From positions 1 to 5,576 of the forward strand of contig JALVAU010000468.1 of assembly GCA_027011025.1 (NCBI GenBank): a stretch of 5,576 nt of DNA. The letters are read 5' to 3'. Below are positions 1-5,576 of this stretch, one piece after another (positions within the stretch are counted from its first letter, which is position 1; every line of letters begins with the position of its first letter). Under the pieces are notes generated by a model. That model saw only the letters and a list, made by a program, of their open reading frames with translations, was not told where the DNA came from and made no database searches. Source of the stretch: Campylobacteraceae bacterium. Its GTDB lineage: Bacteria > Campylobacterota > Campylobacteria > Campylobacterales > Sulfurospirillaceae. The position numbers were made by a program, and so were the translations under genes.

Positions 1-99
1 TACATTTCAAACTTCCTCACTAAAGCTACGCCTTTGGCGAGAGTGTTTACATTTCAAACTTCCTCACTAAAGCTACGCCTTTGGCGAGAGTGTTTACAT
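1..99. repeat. Tandem 47-bp intergenic repeat, two full copies plus 5 bases
   Basis: Bases 1-47 and 48-94 are identical, and a third copy starts at 95 (tacat) and then diverges at base 100. Each unit contains the self-complementary core CGCCTTTGGCG (30-40 and 77-87), with flanking CACT and AGTG that can extend it through an asymmetric internal loop. The array reaches the left edge, so more copies may lie outside. It sits downstream of nusG on the minus strand, where rplK is normally found, so it would be transcribed as a series of small hairpins. On the minus strand one frame reads through most of a unit but meets TAA in every copy, and 47 is not a multiple of three, so it is not coding. There are no unique spacers, so it is not a CRISPR array. 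Confidence 0.93.
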
Positions 100-111
100 C
101 TTTGATTTATT

Positions 112-150
112 ATTGATTATATCAATATTTAAGAAATTAATATAATCAAT
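112..150. repeat. AT-rich inverted repeat downstream of nusG
   Basis: ATTGATTATAT at 112-122 is perfectly complementary to ATATAATCAAT at 140-150. After one mismatch, AAT (124-126) pairs with ATT (136-138), leaving a 9-base loop. It starts 9 bases past the nusG stop. No T tract follows on the minus strand, and the stem holds almost no GC, so a classic intrinsic terminator is unlikely. An mRNA 3'-end or processing structure, or a protein-binding palindrome, fits better. A competing smaller hairpin (ATTGAT/ATCAAT, 112-126) is possible. Confidence 0.6.
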
Positions 151-159
151 TTTAAACTA

Positions 160-690
160 TTAAACTATTTTCTCAACTTGTGAATACAATATCTCAACAG
201 GTGTACTTCTTCCAAATATTGATACATTTAGTCTAAGTTTTCCATGTTCCATATCATACTCTTCAACCATGCCTGTAAAGTTAGCAAAAGGGCCTTCTGT
301 GATTCTGACACTCTCTCCATTTTCAAAAAATATTTTTGGTTTTGGAGCGCCTCTTTTTTCTACTTTTTCAAGTATGACACTTATATCTTTTTCGCTAAGT
401 GGAGTTGGCCTCTTAGACTCTCCAATAAATCTTCCAACTTTTGGAAGTGATTGGATTTTTTGCCAAAGTGCAGTATCTAAATCGATCTCAATAAAAGCAT
501 ATCCTGGATAGATACTTCTCTCAGTGATTTTTTTCTCACCATTTTTAACTTCTATAACATCTTCTGTAGGCACAAGTATATTCTTAAGTTTTTCTTCAAC
601 TCCGTTATCTCTAACTAGAGTTTCAATTGCTCTCTTTACACTTTGTTCACTTCCAGCATATGTTTGTATAGCATACCATTTATGTGACAT
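160..690 (-). CDS. nusG: Transcription termination/antitermination factor NusG
   Basis: This is a 176-residue NusG, the usual bacterial length. The NGN domain covers about residues 1-110, with the typical opening HKWYAIQTYAGSE (3-15) and the core YPGYAFIEID (61-70). A linker (about 111-122) leads to the KOW domain, seen as VRITEGPFANFTGMVEE (128-144). NusG binds the clamp helices of RNA polymerase through NGN. Its KOW domain contacts Rho or ribosomal protein S10 and links transcription with translation. The start is supported by AGGT 6 bases upstream of the ATG and by the 10-base spacing from the secE stop. The position behind secE and ahead of the expected rplK is the standard order. All key features look intact. 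Confidence 0.97.
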   Translation of the reverse strand: MSHKWYAIQTYAGSEQSVKRAIETLVRDNGVEEKLKNILVPTEDVIEVKNGEKKITERSIYPGYAFIEIDLDTALWQKIQSLPKVGRFIGESKRPTPLSEKDISVILEKVEKRGAPKPKIFFENGESVRITEGPFANFTGMVEEYDMEHGKLRLNVSIFGRSTPVEILYSQVEKIV

Positions 691-700
691 AACTTACCTG

Positions 701-880
701 CTATATTATATTTGATAATGTAAAAGACATAATCATGTCAATTATAGCTAAAAACAATGAGACTGCTGCAACAACAACAAATACAGATATAAAAGCATTT
801 CTAATTTGATCTTTTGTAGGAAAGATTACTTTAGATAACTCTAATTTGGCTTGTTGATAATAACTTTTAAATTTTTCCAT
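701..880 (-). CDS. secE: Preprotein translocase subunit SecE (59 aa)
   Basis: My translation gives 59 residues ending in a TAG at 701-703. The conserved amphipathic segment is ELSKVIFPTKDQIRNA (14-29), which carries the EL-x-KV-x-(W/F)-PT signature of SecE. It is followed by a single transmembrane helix at about 30-51. This is the short one-helix SecE of most bacteria rather than the three-helix enterobacterial form. SecE clamps the two halves of SecY in the inner-membrane SecYEG channel. The SD AGGTGA lies 4 bases before the ATG. The gene sits 18 bases after the CCA end of tRNA-Trp and 10 bases before nusG, so it is part of the tuf-nusG transcript. Confidence 0.95.
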   Translation of the reverse strand: MEKFKSYYQQAKLELSKVIFPTKDQIRNAFISVFVVVAAVSLFLAIIDMIMSFTLSNII

Positions 881-898
881 TGTATCACCTTAGACTAG

Positions 899-975
<77 letters not shown>

Positions 976-982
976 ACATTAT

Positions 983-1006
983 GAGTTAAGTTTTTACTCT
1001 TAACTC
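983..1006. repeat. 8-bp perfect stem-loop overlapping the rpmG stop codon
   Basis: GAGTTAAG (983-990) and CTTAACTC (999-1006) are exact reverse complements around an 8-base loop. The structure holds the last sense bases and the TAA (1000-1002) of rpmG and ends 7 bases before the 5' end of tRNA-Trp. No T tract follows, so it is more likely a processing or stability element than a terminator. Confidence 0.55.
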
Positions 1007-1158
1007 TTTAATTTTACTTCTTTATGTATTGTATGTTTTTTTAGTCTTGGACAATACTTGCTCAACTCTAACTTTTCAGTATTAGTTTTACTATTTTTTG
1101 TAGTAGTATAGTTAATATCGCCACACTCACTACATTTTAGACCTATTTTAATTGTCAT
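1000..1158 (-). CDS. rpmG: 50S ribosomal protein bL33 (52 aa)
   Basis: My translation gives 52 residues beginning [17 protein letters not shown] and ending [12 protein letters not shown], which matches bL33 throughout. bL33 is a small protein of the large subunit near the E site. It keeps the first zinc-ribbon pair C9-x2-C12. Of the second pair only C36 remains (YCPRLKKH), with H42 and H45 nearby, so whether it binds zinc is open. The SD is AAGGA, about 8 bases before the ATG. The placement tuf-rpmG-tRNA-Trp-secE-nusG is known from Campylobacterota and other lineages such as Thermus, and differs from the rpmB-rpmG pairing of E. coli. Confidence 0.96.
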   Translation of the reverse strand: MTIKIGLKCSECGDINYTTTKNSKTNTEKLELSKYCPRLKKHTIHKEVKLKS

Positions 1159-1177
1159 TGAATTTTCCTTCTATATC

Positions 1178-1207
1178 AAACAGAAGAGTCTTTGGACTCT
1201 TCTGTTT
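1178..1207 (-). terminator. Strong 13-bp hairpin between tuf and rpmG, candidate partial terminator
   Basis: AAACAGAAGAGTC (1178-1190) pairs perfectly with GACTCTTCTGTTT (1195-1207) around a 4-base loop. It begins 8 bases after the tuf stop. On the minus strand it is followed by only a short T run (GTTTGATATAG), so termination is probably weak or partial, and 3' protection of the tuf mRNA is an equal alternative. It would allow far more EF-Tu mRNA than secE/nusG mRNA from one promoter. Confidence 0.6.
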
Positions 1208-1214
1208 CTAAAAC

Positions 1215-2414
1215 TTATTTATTTATTTTTGAAACGACACCGGCACCAACAGTTCTACCACCCTCACGGATTGCAAATCTAGTACCTTCATCCAATGCAA
1301 TTGGAGTAATCAACTCTACATTAATCTTAACATTATCACCTGGCATAACCATCTCAGTACCCTCAGGTAGTGTGATTGAACCTGTAACATCTGTAGTTCT
1401 TACATAAAATTGTGGTCTATAGTTATTAAAGAATGGTGTATGTCTTCCACCCTCTTCTTTGCTAAGGATATAAACTTCAGCTTCAAAGTTTGTATGAGGA
1501 GTGATTGAGCCTGGCTTACAAAGAACCATACCTCTTTCAACATCTTCTTTTTTTGTTCCTCTAAGAAGGATACCACAGTTGTCACCAGCTTCACCTTGAT
1601 CCATCTCTTTATGAAACATTTCAACACCGGTTACTGTTGTTTTTTGAGTATCTTTAATACCTACGATTTCTATCTCTTCACCAACTTTAATTGTACCCTT
1701 TTCAATTCTACCTGTTACAACTGTACCACGACCTGAAATTGAGAAAACATCTTCAACTGGCATTAAGAAATCTTGATCAGTATCTCTAACTGGAGTTGGA
1801 ATATACGCATCAACTTCAGCCATTAACTCTAGTATTTTCTCTCCCCACTCACCAACAGTACCAGCTTTTGCTTCTTCAAGAGCCTTTAGAGCTGAGCCTG
1901 CAACGATTGGAGTATCATCACCTGGGAAGTCATATTCACTAAGTAGTTCTCTTATTTCCATCTCTACCAATTCTAGTAATTCTTCATCATCAACCATATC
2001 TGATTTATTCATAAATACTACTATATAAGGAACACCAACTTGGCGAGAAAGCAAAATGTGCTCTCTAGTTTGTGGCATAGGACCATCAGCTGCAGAAACA
2101 ACTAAAATAGCGCCATCCATTTGAGCAGCACCTGTAATCATATTTTTAACATAATCCGCGTGACCAGGACAGTCAACATGTGCATAGTGACGGTTATCTG
2201 TCTCATACTCGATATGAGAAGTTGCGATTGTGATTCCTCTTTCTCTCTCTTCTGGTGCATTATCTATACCATCAAAGTCTTTAAAATCTGCTAGACCTTT
2301 GCTTGATAGTACTGCTGAAATTGCAGCTGTTAGAGTTGTTTTACCGTGGTCAACATGACCAATTGTACCTACATTTACATGTGGTTTCGTTCTTGAATAC
2401 TTTTCCTTTGCCAT
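1215..2414 (-). CDS. tuf: Translation elongation factor EF-Tu
   Basis: This is a full-length EF-Tu of 399 residues, which delivers aminoacyl-tRNA to the ribosomal A site in a GTP-dependent cycle. The GTPase domain (about 1-205) shows G1 GHVDHGKT (19-26), switch I around RGITI (59-63), G3 DCPGH (81-85) with catalytic H85, G4 NKSD (136-139) and G5 GSAL (173-176). The two beta-barrel domains follow, with recognisable [18 protein letters not shown] and GGRHTPFF segments, and the end [15 protein letters not shown]. It has a few more residues than the 394 of E. coli, mainly around 183-193 ([11 protein letters not shown]). The ATG is preceded by GGAGG at a 5-base spacing, the strongest ribosome-binding site in the window, as expected for a very abundant protein. 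Transcription comes from the tRNA promoter and perhaps an internal one. Confidence 0.99.
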   Translation of the reverse strand: MAKEKYSRTKPHVNVGTIGHVDHGKTTLTAAISAVLSSKGLADFKDFDGIDNAPEERERGITIATSHIEYETDNRHYAHVDCPGHADYVKNMITGAAQMDGAILVVSAADGPMPQTREHILLSRQVGVPYIVVFMNKSDMVDDEELLELVEMEIRELLSEYDFPGDDTPIVAGSALKALEEAKAGTVGEWGEKILELMAEVDAYIPTPVRDTDQDFLMPVEDVFSISGRGTVVTGRIEKGTIKVGEEIEIVGIKDTQKTTVTGVEMFHKEMDQGEAGDNCGILLRGTKKEDVERGMVLCKPGSITPHTNFEAEVYILSKEEGGRHTPFFNNYRPQFYVRTTDVTGSITLPEGTEMVMPGDNVKINVELITPIALDEGTRFAIREGGRTVGAGVVSKINK

Positions 2415-2490
2415 TTCTTCCTCCGTTAGGGTTTAATTTATGATATTTTATGTTTTATATATTATTATAAAACGGTTATTCTTAATGTTA
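2415..2490 (-). promoter_or_regulatory. tuf leader with strong SD and weak AT hairpin
   Basis: This is the stretch between tRNA-Thr(GGU) and tuf. The SD is GGAGG (complement of 2420-2424). A 7-bp AT-rich inverted repeat, GTTTTAT (2452-2458) and ATAAAAC (2467-2473), lies in the middle. A TATAAT-like box falls within it on the minus strand, but no convincing -35 lies at the right distance, so I do not call a separate tuf promoter here. Confidence 0.45.
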
Positions 2491-2565
<75 letters not shown>

Positions 2566-2614
2566 CCAAAGTGCTCATCAACTAACTTATTTTCCAAACA
2601 ATGATAACAAAATG

Positions 2615-2643
2615 ATTATATATTTAATGATTAGAGCAGTGAA
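2615..2643 (-). promoter_or_regulatory. Candidate internal promoter for tRNA-Thr(GGU)-tuf
   Basis: On the minus strand, TTCACT (2643-2638) and TATAAT (2620-2615) are separated by 17 bp. The -10 is perfect and the -35 matches 4 of 6 bases. The predicted start near 2608 would give a leader of about 43 nt before tRNA-Thr(GGU). The gap from 2566 to 2698 is the longest non-genic stretch inside the tRNA run, which suits a second promoter. AT-rich DNA makes TATAAT by chance fairly often. Confidence 0.45.
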
Positions 2644-2658
2644 CTTATTCGCAATAAT

Positions 2659-2704
2659 AAAAAGAGAAAAAATTCAACAGCTCCCAGTAAATAAAATCTG
2701 GAGC
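2659..2704 (-). terminator. Possible attenuator after tRNA-Gly
   Basis: On the minus strand, GCTCCAG (2704-2698), which includes the tRNA-Gly 3' end, can pair with CTGGGAGC (2687-2680) with one bulged G and a 10-base loop. Two T runs follow (T6 at 2672-2667, T5 at 2663-2659), but only after a 7-base gap. Pairing would compete with the tRNA acceptor stem. Together with the promoter just downstream, this could lower read-through from the tRNAs into tuf. The geometry is not classical. Confidence 0.3.
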
Positions 2705-2775
2705 GGGAGACGGGACTCGAACCCGCGACCCCCAGCTTGGAAGGCTAATGCTCTAGCCAACTGAGCTACTCCCGC
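2699..2775 (-). tRNA. glyT: tRNA-Gly (anticodon UCC)
   Basis: The gene is 77 nt with encoded CCA (2699-2701). The acceptor stem GCGGGAG/CTCCCGC is perfect, with discriminator U. The anticodon loop CTTCCAA gives UCC. It lies 10 bases after the 3' end of tRNA-Tyr and matches E. coli glyT in position and anticodon. Confidence 0.97.
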
Positions 2776-2785
2776 AAATGTTAAA

Positions 2786-2871
<86 letters not shown>

Positions 2872-2924
2872 CTTTATAACTACCATTTTTGTCTGGTCAA
2901 ACACTGTTACGATTCACAAAAAAA

Positions 2925-3000
2925 TGGAGCTGGCAAACGGACTTGAACCGCCGACCTGCTGTTTACAAGACAGCTGCTCTACCAACTGAGCTACGCCAGC
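2925..3000 (-). tRNA. thrU: tRNA-Thr (anticodon UGU)
   Basis: The gene is 76 nt with encoded CCA (2925-2927). The acceptor stem is GCTGGCG/TGCCAGC, with a G-U pair at position 7 and discriminator U. The anticodon loop CTTGTAA gives UGU. It is the first gene of the minus-strand unit, about 12 bases from the predicted start site. Seven T's follow the CCA directly on the minus strand (2924-2918). Confidence 0.97.
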
Positions 3001-3019
3001 ACCTAATTTGTGAGGTGAA

Positions 3020-3048
3020 ATTATATCTCAAATATACTTTAATGTCAA
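3020..3048 (-). promoter_or_regulatory. Consensus sigma-70 promoter of the tRNA-tuf-secE-nusG unit
   Basis: On the minus strand a perfect -35 TTGACA (3048-3043) and a perfect -10 TATAAT (3025-3020) are separated by exactly 17 bp. The start is predicted near 3013, about a dozen bases before the first tRNA. Campylobacterota promoters often lack a clear -35, so a full match marks this as a very strong promoter, consistent with tRNA and EF-Tu output. Confidence 0.88.
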
Positions 3049-3055
3049 TACTTTT

Positions 3056-3064
3056 TGCTATAAT
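3056..3064 (+). promoter_or_regulatory. Extended -10 promoter of the ATPase gene
   Basis: TGCTATAAT is an extended -10 (TGn before TATAAT at 3059-3064). No good -35 is present; the -35 area falls in the spacer and -35 of the divergent tRNA promoter. The start is predicted near 3071, giving a leader of about 25 nt. The lack of a -35 is normal for this phylum. Confidence 0.65.
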
Positions 3065-3081
3065 GATGCAAATATTTACTT

Positions 3082-3089
3082 AAGAGGTG
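3082..3089 (+). promoter_or_regulatory. Ribosome-binding site that fixes the ATPase start
   Basis: AAGAGGTG (3082-3089) is a good SD with 6 bases to the ATG at 3096. An in-frame GTG at 3087-3089 lies inside this SD and so cannot be the start it serves. Confidence 0.8.
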
Positions 3090-3095
3090 AAAAAC

Positions 3096-5423
3096 ATGGA
3101 TACAATTTTTGAAAAAATGGGTCTGTTCTATCTAGGAAAGGAGAGTAAAGCCGATACACTCGAACTCTACAAGTCAAAACATTTAACAACTCATGCAGCT
3201 ATCATCGGTATGACAGGCTCGGGGAAAACCGGTTTGGGCATAGGCATAATCGAAGAAGCTGCTATTGATAATATTCCCTCAATAATAATAGACCCAAAAG
3301 GAGATATGGGCAACCTCTGCTTAGATTTTCCAAATATGCAAGCCAGTGATTTTAAACCATATATCGATCCTGTTGCTGCTCAAAATAAAAATTTAAACAT
3401 AGATGAAATGGCACAAAACACAGCAACTATGTGGAAAGAAGGCATAGAGTCTTTCGGTCAAGATTTATCGAGAGTTAAAAAACTAGCAACCGTGCCAAAG
3501 ACTATATACACACCCGGAAGTTCTGCCGGTGTTAGCGTAAATATTCTGGGCAGCTTCAATGCTCCAAATGCTGAAATATTGGAGGATTCGGATATATTTG
3601 CTTCACTGATAAATTCAACCACGACTTCCCTGCTCTCTTTGATCGGTATTGATTCTAATCCTATCAGCTCAAAAGAGCATCTACTCATCTCAAATATTTT
3701 TAATTTTTATTGGACAAAGGGTAAATCTTTGAGCTTAGAAGATTTGATAGGATATATTGCATCTCCTCCATTTAAAAAAATAGGCGTCTTAAATCTAAAA
3801 ACATTTTATCCTCAAAGTGACAGAATGAAACTTGCGATGCTCTTAAACAATATAATCTCTTCTATAACTTTCTCATCTTGGATCAAAGGAGAGGCACTTG
3901 ATATACAAAATATGCTTTATGATGAAAATGGAAAGGCAAAAATCTCTATCTTTTCAATTTCACATTTAAATGATAATGAAAGGATGTTTTTTGTCACTAT
4001 TTTATTAAATGCTTATATAAATTGGATGAGAGCACAAAGAGGAAGTTCTATACTAAAATCCATACTCTATATGGATGAAATATTCGGTTTTTTTCCTCCT
4101 ACCAAAAATCCACCCTCAAAAGAACCTATGTTGCTTTTACTTAAGCAAGCAAGAGCTTTTGGTACCGGTGTAATACTAAGCACCCAAAATCCTGTCGATA
4201 TAGACTATAAAGGACTATCAAATATAGGAACTTGGTTTATAGGAAAGCTTCAAACAAAACAAGATATCAACAAAGTGCTCGATGGTGTTGCCGCAAAATC
4301 AAACTTAAGCAAAAATGAAATATCCAAAGAAATTGCAACACTAAAAGAGAGACATTTTTTTCTAAAAAATGTACATGTAGAGCAGACAAGTGAATTTTAT
4401 ACTAGATGGGTACTCTCATATCTAAAAGGTCCTATGAGTAAAAATGATATCAAGCGACTTATGAAAGACAAAAAAGAGAGTTTAAAAGAAGATATAGATT
4501 TAACAACTCCGAAAACAGCAAAAAGCACGAATAAAAAGATGATTCTATCTGATGCCATAAAAGAGTATTTTAATGATACTAATATAAATTCCGGTGAGCC
4601 TTTTTATCCTTATATGTATGGTGTCGTAGAGTTGAGATTTTACAACCTTAAAAGAGATATAGATACTGCAGAAAAACTATATCTAAAACTTGAATTAAGA
4701 GACGATTTAACATCTATTGATTGGAGCCAAAGCATAGAAGAAGAGAAACCTGAATTTACTTCTAAGCCAAACAACAACGCAAGTTATGCCCCTTTGCCTT
4801 CAATCATCACAAATGCAAGAAATCTAAATTCATGGGAAAAGGAACTCTCAAATTTCATATATAACACTAAACGACTAAAGCTTTATAGTTGTAAAGCTTT
4901 AAAGATGGAGTCAAACTTAGGACAAAGTAGGCAGGATTTTATACTTGAAGTACAAGATGTTTTAAATCAAAAAAGAGATGAAAAAATTGAAAAAATTAAA
5001 TCTCAATTTCAAAACAGATACGACAGGCTTGAAGATAAGTTACAAAGGCTTATATTTAGATTGGAAAAAGAGGAAGCAGAAGTAAAATCAAAAACAACTG
5101 ATACATTTATCAGTATCGGGATGACAGTGCTTGGTGCAATATTTGGCAGAAAAGCGATCTCCGCCTCAACAATCAGCAGGGGAGCTTCTGCCATCAGAAA
5201 AGGCAAAGGCATCTTGAAAGAAAAAAATGATGTAAAAAATACACAACTATTGATAGATAATGTGAACGAAGATATGAAACAACTTGAATATGACCTAAAT
5301 GATGAAATCAAAAAAATAGAAGAGACATTAGACATTTCAAATTACGAGATAGGTGATATCGCAATTAAACCAAGAAGAAGTGATGTGTCTATAAAAGATA
5401 TTGCTATACTGTGGGAAAGATAG
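3096..5423 (+). CDS. HerA/FtsK-like (DUF87-type) P-loop ATPase with coiled-coil tail, function unknown
   Basis: This is a 775-residue protein, with the ATG at 3096 chosen because the SD overlaps the upstream in-frame GTG. The ATPase core has Walker A GMTGSGKT (38-45), the DPKGD strand (66-70) typical of HerA/TraG-like pumps, YTPGSSAG (138-145), Walker B ILYMDE with D327/E328, and the sensor-like block QARAFG...STQNPVD (351-368), followed by YKGLSNIGTWFIGKLQT (371-387). After about residue 450 comes a charged linker, then a family-specific domain (about 490-610, with APLPS and W580). The tail is a coiled coil (about 615-665), a glycine-rich apolar stretch ISIGMTVLGAIFG (about 672-684) and a second helix (about 705-750). 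There is no signal peptide. From memory it belongs to a widespread bacterial family of roughly 800-residue ATP-binding proteins with no established role. DNA or protein translocation is inferred from the fold. It is directly followed by yaaA. Confidence 0.88.
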   Translation: MDTIFEKMGLFYLGKESKADTLELYKSKHLTTHAAIIGMTGSGKTGLGIGIIEEAAIDNIPSIIIDPKGDMGNLCLDFPNMQASDFKPYIDPVAAQNKNLNIDEMAQNTATMWKEGIESFGQDLSRVKKLATVPKTIYTPGSSAGVSVNILGSFNAPNAEILEDSDIFASLINSTTTSLLSLIGIDSNPISSKEHLLISNIFNFYWTKGKSLSLEDLIGYIASPPFKKIGVLNLKTFYPQSDRMKLAMLLNNIISSITFSSWIKGEALDIQNMLYDENGKAKISIFSISHLNDNERMFFVTILLNAYINWMRAQRGSSILKSILYMDEIFGFFPPTKNPPSKEPMLLLLKQARAFGTGVILSTQNPVDIDYKGLSNIGTWFIGKLQTKQDINKVLDGVAAKSNLSKNEISKEIATLKERHFFLKNVHVEQTSEFYTRWVLSYLKGPMSKNDIKRLMKDKKESLKEDIDLTTPKTAKSTNKKMILSDAIKEYFNDTNINSGEPFYPYMYGVVELRFYNLKRDIDTAEKLYLKLELRDDLTSIDWSQSIEEEKPEFTSKPNNNASYAPLPSIITNARNLNSWEKELSNFIYNTKRLKLYSCKALKMESNLGQSRQDFILEVQDVLNQKRDEKIEKIKSQFQNRYDRLEDKLQRLIFRLEKEEAEVKSKTTDTFISIGMTVLGAIFGRKAISASTISRGASAIRKGKGILKEKNDVKNTQLLIDNVNEDMKQLEYDLNDEIKKIEETLDISNYEIGDIAIKPRRSDVSIKDIAILWER

Positions 5424-5576
5424 ATGAAAATTCTTTTTTCACCAAGTGAAACCAAAAGTGATTTAGCGCTAAATAGCCACATCAATAAAGACTCTTTTTG
5501 CTGTAAAGATTTATATGCGAAACGAATGGAAGTTATAAATAAATATCAAGATATTTTAAACTCTAAAGACATAGAG
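5424..5576 (+). CDS. yaaA: YaaA-family (UPF0246) protein, N-terminal part, cut by window end
   Basis: Only the first 51 codons are present. The protein opens MKILFSPSETKSDLAL and continues in frame to the edge without a stop. The MKILFSPSE-type start is what I recognise from campylobacterial YaaA proteins, and it corresponds to MLILISPAKT in E. coli. E. coli YaaA is induced by peroxide through OxyR and lowers damage from unincorporated iron. The full protein is expected at roughly 240-260 residues. The ATG follows the TAG of the ATPase gene with no base between, and GGGAAAG upstream lies within the end of the ATPase gene, so translation is probably coupled and transcription shared. The family call rests on a short segment. 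Confidence 0.7.
   Translation, partial: MKILFSPSETKSDLALNSHINKDSFCCKDLYAKRMEVINKYQDILNSKDIE

Noticed and set aside
1..99. CRISPR array
   Set aside because: The 47-base units abut exactly with no variable spacers, and no cas gene is visible.
244..715. Three open frames on the plus strand opposite nusG
   Set aside because: They overlap each other and lie fully antisense to nusG and the nusG-secE junction; products are low-complexity Ser/Phe-rich.
1192..1627. Open frames opposite or shifted to the end of tuf
   Set aside because: They are shadows of the highly conserved EF-Tu coding sequence with no SD or family resemblance.
2415..2490. Riboswitch or separate tuf promoter in the tuf leader
   Set aside because: The 76-base spacer has only a weak AT hairpin and no -35 at a suitable distance from its TATAAT-like box.
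2889..3083. 64-codon open frame on the plus strand
   Set aside because: It is antisense to tRNA-Thr(UGU) and crosses both promoters, so it is a spurious frame.
5009..5335. 108-codon minus-strand frame in the ATPase tail
   Set aside because: It is the complement of the coiled-coil region; Lys/Glu codons read as Phe/Ser give the apparent hydrophobic protein.
3096..5576. HerA-based anti-phage defence system
   Set aside because: Only the ATPase is HerA-like; the next gene looks like yaaA and no nuclease, Sir2 or DUF4297-type partner is visible in the window.

Overview
The window looks like a chromosomal segment of a Campylobacterota (epsilonproteobacterial) genome, probably free-living and Sulfurimonas-like. 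The reasons are low GC, AT-rich codon choice, the sequences of EF-Tu, NusG, SecE and bL33, and the gene order tuf-rpmG-tRNA-Trp-secE-nusG. The genus is an inference. No mobile element, CRISPR array or phage gene is visible.

Minus strand, read from about 3013 down to 1, is one continuous translation and transcription locus. A consensus promoter (TTGACA, 17 bp, TATAAT) fires into tRNA-Thr(UGU), tRNA-Tyr(GUA), tRNA-Gly(UCC), tRNA-Thr(GGU), then tuf (EF-Tu), rpmG (bL33), tRNA-Trp(CCA), secE and nusG. All five tRNAs encode their CCA ends. The first four tRNAs plus tuf repeat the E. coli thrU-tyrU-glyT-thrT-tufB order. Several junctions carry perfect or near-perfect stem-loops (983-1006, 1178-1207, 2680-2704), and a second promoter is possible before tRNA-Thr(GGU). 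Beyond nusG there is an AT-rich 11-bp inverted repeat and then two full tandem copies of a 47-bp repeat with a CGCC-TTT-GGCG core, running to the window edge where rplK would be expected.

Plus strand, from about 3059 onward, is a divergent unit. An extended -10 promoter precedes a 775-residue HerA/FtsK-type (DUF87-like) P-loop ATPase with a long coiled-coil tail, of unknown cellular role. The first 51 codons of a yaaA-family gene follow with no intergenic base. The two divergent promoters overlap.

Most of the window is housekeeping. The least understood parts are the ATPase and its coupling to yaaA, the 47-bp tandem repeat behind nusG, and the RNA hairpins that may set the stoichiometry of the tRNA/tuf/secE/nusG transcript. 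I do not see a clear novel multi-gene system here.
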